Shown: one piece after another, positions 61,148 through 64,000 of the stretch | Position numbering within the stretch: position 1 is the stretch's first letter | Layout: each line of letters begins with the position of its first letter | Assembly (NCBI RefSeq): GCF_003148825.1 | Contig: NZ_QGGZ01000005.1 | Coordinates: forward strand, 62,001 to 126,000 | Direction of reading: 5' to 3' | From: Streptomyces sp. CG 926 | Lineage (GTDB): Bacteria > Actinomycetota > Actinomycetes > Streptomycetales > Streptomycetaceae | Length of the DNA stretch: 64,000 nt | Program-made: the position numbers and the translations under genes | The notes under the pieces: model-generated | What the model was told of the DNA's origin: nothing | What the model saw: the letters and a program-made list of their open reading frames with translations, nothing else | The model's database searches: none

Positions 61148-62043
61148 GTACGTCGTTCCGTTCCCGGTGACCGCGGGCGCAGGCACTCCTCCGCGAAGCC
61201 GAGAGCACGCAGGTGGTAGGCGCGTGCCGCCCAGCCGAGGCTGATGTTGTGTCCTGCACCGGGCTGGTGGTCGATCAGGACGCGGGGTGCCGCGCCCAGT
61301 CGGCTCCGCAACCGGGTGAGCGCCTGGTGGTCGCGGCGCCACCATGCCTCGTGCTCGGCGAAGGTGAACCGGACCGGGACGCGTACCCGCTCCGCGAGTG
61401 CGGCGAACGCCGTCGGCCACTGGGCGGCGTCCGCCAGTTCACGTTCCGGTGCCGGGGCGACGACGCCGATGCTGGACTGGAACGTCCCCGGGGGGTACAG
61501 CCGCAAGGGGCCCCAGTTGAGCTTCCAGCTTCCGGCGCGGGTAGCGGGTGTGGTGGGGGGCACCAGGTATTCGGCGCCGCAGCCGGACAGGTCGAGGCCG
61601 ATGAGGTCGGGGACCGTGCCGTCCGCCGCCATCTGCAACGCCGGCTTGCTCCCGAAGGAGTGCCCCATCAGGAAGATGCCCGCACCCGTCTCGTACTGCT
61701 CCGCCAGCCGGCGCAGCGCCGCGGCCAGGGTATGGGACTGCGCCGCGAACCCTTGACCGTACGGGAGCTGGTCGGCCGACCGGCCGTATCCGGGGCGGTC
61801 GATGGCCACCACCGTGAATCCCAGTTCCGCGCCGACCGCCAGGAGCGAGGTCTCGGGGTGCGCCGGTCCGTCGAAGTACCCGGCGCTCATCCCCGCCCCG
61901 TGCAGAGCGACGACGGTGGCCCTCGGCGGGACGTGCACCGGCTGGGCGAGCCGGGCGGACAGCATGATGCCGTCCGCGTCCAGTGTGATGTGCCGCTGGT
62001 CGATCGTCCGCCCCGGAGGCGGGGCCACGGGTGCCGTGGTCAT
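61144..62043 (-). CDS. Alpha/beta hydrolase of the polyketide operon
   Basis: A 299-residue hydrolase. The oxyanion region is VVALHGAGMSAGYFDGP, the nucleophile elbow GHSFGSKPALQM, and candidate acid and His residues lie in RFTFAEHEAWWRRD and PGAGHNISLGWAAR. VVAIDRPGYGRSADQLP is typical of the fold. In a type II PKS operon such an enzyme may release or trim the chain, or hydrolyse an ester in tailoring; the substrate is unknown. Both ends overlap neighbours by 4 bases. Confidence 0.85.
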   Translation of the reverse strand: MTTAPVAPPPGRTIDQRHITLDADGIMLSARLAQPVHVPPRATVVALHGAGMSAGYFDGPAHPETSLLAVGAELGFTVVAIDRPGYGRSADQLPYGQGFAAQSHTLAAALRRLAEQYETGAGIFLMGHSFGSKPALQMAADGTVPDLIGLDLSGCGAEYLVPPTTPATRAGSWKLNWGPLRLYPPGTFQSSIGVVAPAPERELADAAQWPTAFAALAERVRVPVRFTFAEHEAWWRRDHQALTRLRSRLGAAPRVLIDHQPGAGHNISLGWAARAYHLRALGFAEECLRPRSPGTERRT

Positions 62044-62993
62044 GAACGGCCTGCCCCGGCGAGTCCTTCCGCGTACTCCTTCGCGATGCCGAGGGTCGCC
62101 TTGCTGTTGGTGCTGAGCGCGGTGCGTACGTAGGCGATCGCGTCCTGCACCGTCGCGTCCGCCCCGAGCACCTTGGCGATGTTGTCCGTGTCGACCGTGA
62201 AGGTGTGCTGCGACGACGCCGCGACGCCGTTGCCGTTCGGCGTGAAGGTCCAGTGCCCCGTGTGCAGCGTGATCAGCGCGGGCAGTGTGGTCTGCTTGTA
62301 GGCGATCCGGTGGGGGGCCAGGCCCACGCGGTGCGACTTGGTGGTGTGGGTGCTGCCGTCCTTGGACAGCGTGTCCATCTCCAGGGTCTGCAAGCCCGGG
62401 GTCGGCTCGTCCAGGCGCACGGTGACCACATGGGGCAGCCGCTCGGTCCACAGGTCCGCTTCGTAGATGAAGTCGAACACGTCCTGAGCGGCCCCCTTGA
62501 TCTGCACCGTGTCCTCGAAGGAGCAGGTCAGTTCGTCAGCGGCCGGGCCCCTCGACTCGGACAGTGCCTTGAGCGAGTCGAGTTCGGAACGGGAGTTGTG
62601 GTCCACGACCCCTTCGAGCCAGGTCAGGCTGTCCTCGTCGGCCGCTCGGAAGTCGTGGCTCAGGCGCACCAGGGTCTCCCCGGAAGGGAGGGCCTCCAAC
62701 TGCCAGCTTCCTCCCATCGCGGCCACGGGATGCGTGCTGACCTCCTGCCGGAAGTCGATGCGGAGCTTGTCCGGGTCCAGGATGCGGCGCGAGGTCCAGT
62801 CCTTGACGGTGTCGCCCGCCACCGCCCAGATGCGGATGCGTTCTTCGCGCTCGCCGCGCTCCACGTGGTCGACGTAGATGTTCGGCGGAAACAGCTGGGG
62901 CCAGTTCTCCGCTTGCGCCAGCAAGTGGTAGATGTCCTCGGCCGGTCCCGCGATCTTGATTTCGTGCTCGGACGTACGCAGTTCGGACGGCAT
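62040..62993 (-). CDS. Didomain aromatase/cyclase
   Basis: A 317-residue protein with two START/SRPBCC domains (about residues 1-150 and 160-315), as in ActVII-type aromatase/cyclases, which guide first-ring closure and dehydration in reduced aromatic polyketides. The first domain has IAGPAEDIYHLLAQAENWPQLFPPN and the second IKGAAQDVFDFIYEADLWTERLPH. The length equals that of known didomain enzymes. It overlaps the hydrolase start by 4 bases and follows the ketoreductase by 38 bases. Members of this didomain type act after C9 ketoreduction. Confidence 0.92.
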   Translation of the reverse strand: MPSELRTSEHEIKIAGPAEDIYHLLAQAENWPQLFPPNIYVDHVERGEREERIRIWAVAGDTVKDWTSRRILDPDKLRIDFRQEVSTHPVAAMGGSWQLEALPSGETLVRLSHDFRAADEDSLTWLEGVVDHNSRSELDSLKALSESRGPAADELTCSFEDTVQIKGAAQDVFDFIYEADLWTERLPHVVTVRLDEPTPGLQTLEMDTLSKDGSTHTTKSHRVGLAPHRIAYKQTTLPALITLHTGHWTFTPNGNGVAASSQHTFTVDTDNIAKVLGADATVQDAIAYVRTALSTNSKATLGIAKEYAEGLAGAGRS

Positions 62994-63031
62994 GGTGCTC
63001 CTCGGGTCGGGGCGGGCGCGGTGCGATGCGG

Positions 63032-63817
63032 TCAGAAGTTGCCGAGGCCACCGCAGACGTTCAGGGCCTGGGACGTGATGGAGGCCGCGGTGTCGGAGGC
63101 CAGATAGCCGACGAGGCCGGCCACTTCCTCGGGGGTCGAGTAGCGGCCCAGCGGGATCTTGGCCTGGAACTTCTCCAGGATGGCGCTCTCCGGCGCACCG
63201 GAGAGGCGGGAGTAGTTCTGCCGCACGCGCTCGGCCATGGGCGTCTCGACGTAGCCGGGACAGACGGCGTTGACGGTGATACCGGTCGGCGCCAGCTCGT
63301 TGCCCAGAGCCTTGGTGAAGCCGACGACGCCGTGCTTGGAGGCGGAGTACGGAGCCCCCAGGACCACGCCCTGCTTGCCGGCGGTGGAGGCGATGTTGAT
63401 GACGCGGCCCCAGCTCCTGTCGCGCAGGCCGCCCGTCGTGAGGACTTCCCGGGTCAGCCGGAACACGCTGTTGAGGTTGGTGTCGATGATGTCGTTCCAC
63501 AGGTCGTCGGCGATGTCGGCGGTCACCCCACCGCCGCTGATGCCCGCGTTGTTGACGAGGATGTCGACCCTGCCGAACCGGTCGACGGCGGCTCGGACGT
63601 AGGCGCGTATCGAGTCCGTCGAGCGCACGTCGAGGACCGCACCGTCCACATCGAGCTGCTCCTCCTGGAGCTGCTTGACCGTGTTCAGCACCTTGTCCTC
63701 GGTGCGCGAACCGATGAACACCCGGTGGCCTTGCTCGGCCAGCAGCCGGGCCACGGCCAGGCCGATCCCGCTGGTGGCGCCGGTGACCAGGGCGACGCGC
63801 TGCTCCTGCTGTGTCAT
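63032..63817 (-). CDS. Type II PKS ketoreductase (ActIII-like)
   Basis: A 261-residue NADPH-dependent SDR with the length of ActIII. The cofactor loop is VALVTGATSGIGLAVARLLAEQG, with NNAG at the centre, catalytic Ser in NIASTAGKQG and YSASK (Tyr and Lys). It likely reduces the C9 carbonyl of a nascent poly-beta-keto chain. After NNAG the loop reads ISGGGVTADIADDLW, so the first Pro of the PGG motif, which is linked to stereocontrol in ActIII, is Ser here. The C-terminus ALNVCGGLGNF is typical of the family. Confidence 0.9.
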   Translation of the reverse strand: MTQQEQRVALVTGATSGIGLAVARLLAEQGHRVFIGSRTEDKVLNTVKQLQEEQLDVDGAVLDVRSTDSIRAYVRAAVDRFGRVDILVNNAGISGGGVTADIADDLWNDIIDTNLNSVFRLTREVLTTGGLRDRSWGRVINIASTAGKQGVVLGAPYSASKHGVVGFTKALGNELAPTGITVNAVCPGYVETPMAERVRQNYSRLSGAPESAILEKFQAKIPLGRYSTPEEVAGLVGYLASDTAASITSQALNVCGGLGNF

Positions 63818-63852
63818 TTTTTCCCCTTCTCGGTCTGTGGTGGGTGAGGTGC

Positions 63853-64000
63853 TCAGGCGGCCGGTGCCGTGAGGTGTCCGGCGACGGCGTCGAGGAAGAC
63901 GCGAGGCGTCGTGGCCTCGCCCATGACGGACTCGTCCAGCTCGATCCCGTACTCGCGCTCGATCCGGCTCGCGGTTTCGAGCAGCGCGAGCGAGTCGTAG
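63853..64000 (-). CDS. Acyl carrier protein (5' end outside window)
   Basis: The last 49 codons of an ACP. YDSLALLETASRIEREYGIELDE contains the DSL motif with the Ser that receives phosphopantetheine, and the tail helices follow to PAA and the stop. The DSL sits in the standard distance from the end. Upstream beyond the window one expects the ketosynthase and chain-length factor genes. It is the first gene of the visible operon part and its likely activator, the PPTase, lies five genes on. Confidence 0.9.
   Translation of the reverse strand, partial: YDSLALLETASRIEREYGIELDESVMGEATTPRVFLDAVAGHLTAPAA

Overview
The window is very GC-rich, with dense genes and the codon use of Streptomyces. The gene content (mshA, phoU/phoRP, carD, ispDF, msiK, cdgB, nagKA, otsAB, a lone groEL and a type II polyketide operon) and its order fit the conserved core of a Streptomyces chromosome; from memory it resembles the S. 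coelicolor SCO4204-SCO4296 stretch. The two ends look accessory.

Layout. (1) 1-4.6 kb: five tandem minus-strand genes for secreted proteins with two bulb-type (mannose-binding) lectin domains each, apparently read from one promoter. (2) 4.6-5.5 kb: gene debris, with a purA 3' fragment, a YgjP-like metallopeptidase fragment, an HsdR fragment and a perfect fold-back. (3) 5.5-12.4 kb: mycothiol synthesis (mshA), YbjN, an MFS exporter, gpmA, a TetR/DUF2867 pair with twin operators, and small secreted or Cys-rich proteins. (4) 12.5-24.6 kb: phosphate control (phoU / phoR-phoP), a lipoprotein, carD, ispD-ispF, cysS, rlmB, a DoxX membrane protein and a sugar nucleotidyltransferase. (5) 24.7-34.9 kb: msiK, tRNA-Thr, a DUF11 surface protein with a frameshift, an FAD oxidoreductase, a small-molecule kinase with a GNAT acetyltransferase, a quinone oxidoreductase, a pentapeptide protein and a GH26-like hydrolase. 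(6) 34.9-42.2 kb: a SenS/SenR/HbpS-like redox-heme sensing locus, an M1 peptidase, terD, arfB and a flavin reductase. (7) 42.3-54 kb: the diguanylate cyclase cdgB behind a BldD-like box, a CBM35-like protein, a pfkB kinase, nagK-nagA with a divergent sugar-binding protein behind dre (DasR) sites, then trehalose (otsB/otsA) and glucosyl-3-phosphoglycerate (gpgS) synthesis. (8) 54-60 kb: a SAM-I riboswitch on thrC, a MoaD/CysO-like carrier ending in Gly-Gly-Cys, a cold-shock protein, groEL2 behind two CIRCE elements, a Uma2-family protein and trpF. (9) 60.2-64 kb: part of a type II polyketide operon (ACP, ketoreductase, aromatase/cyclase, alpha/beta hydrolase, an unknown 68-aa protein, PPTase), cut by the window end.

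How the genes connect. Three dre-like sites tie the sugar ATPase msiK at 25 kb to the N-acetylglucosamine genes at 47-50 kb. Phosphate control is self-contained (phoU divergent from phoRP across a PHO-like box). Stress and redox functions recur (MshA, HbpS/SenRS, TerD, GroEL2, Csp). The PPTase lies in the same operon as the ACP it presumably primes.

The most unusual items are the two-domain lectin array, the SAM riboswitch on threonine synthase, the sulfur-carrier protein with an encoded C-terminal Cys, the His/Gly repeat inside the GGDEF domain of CdgB, the gene graveyard beside mshA, and the unknown small protein in the polyketide operon.
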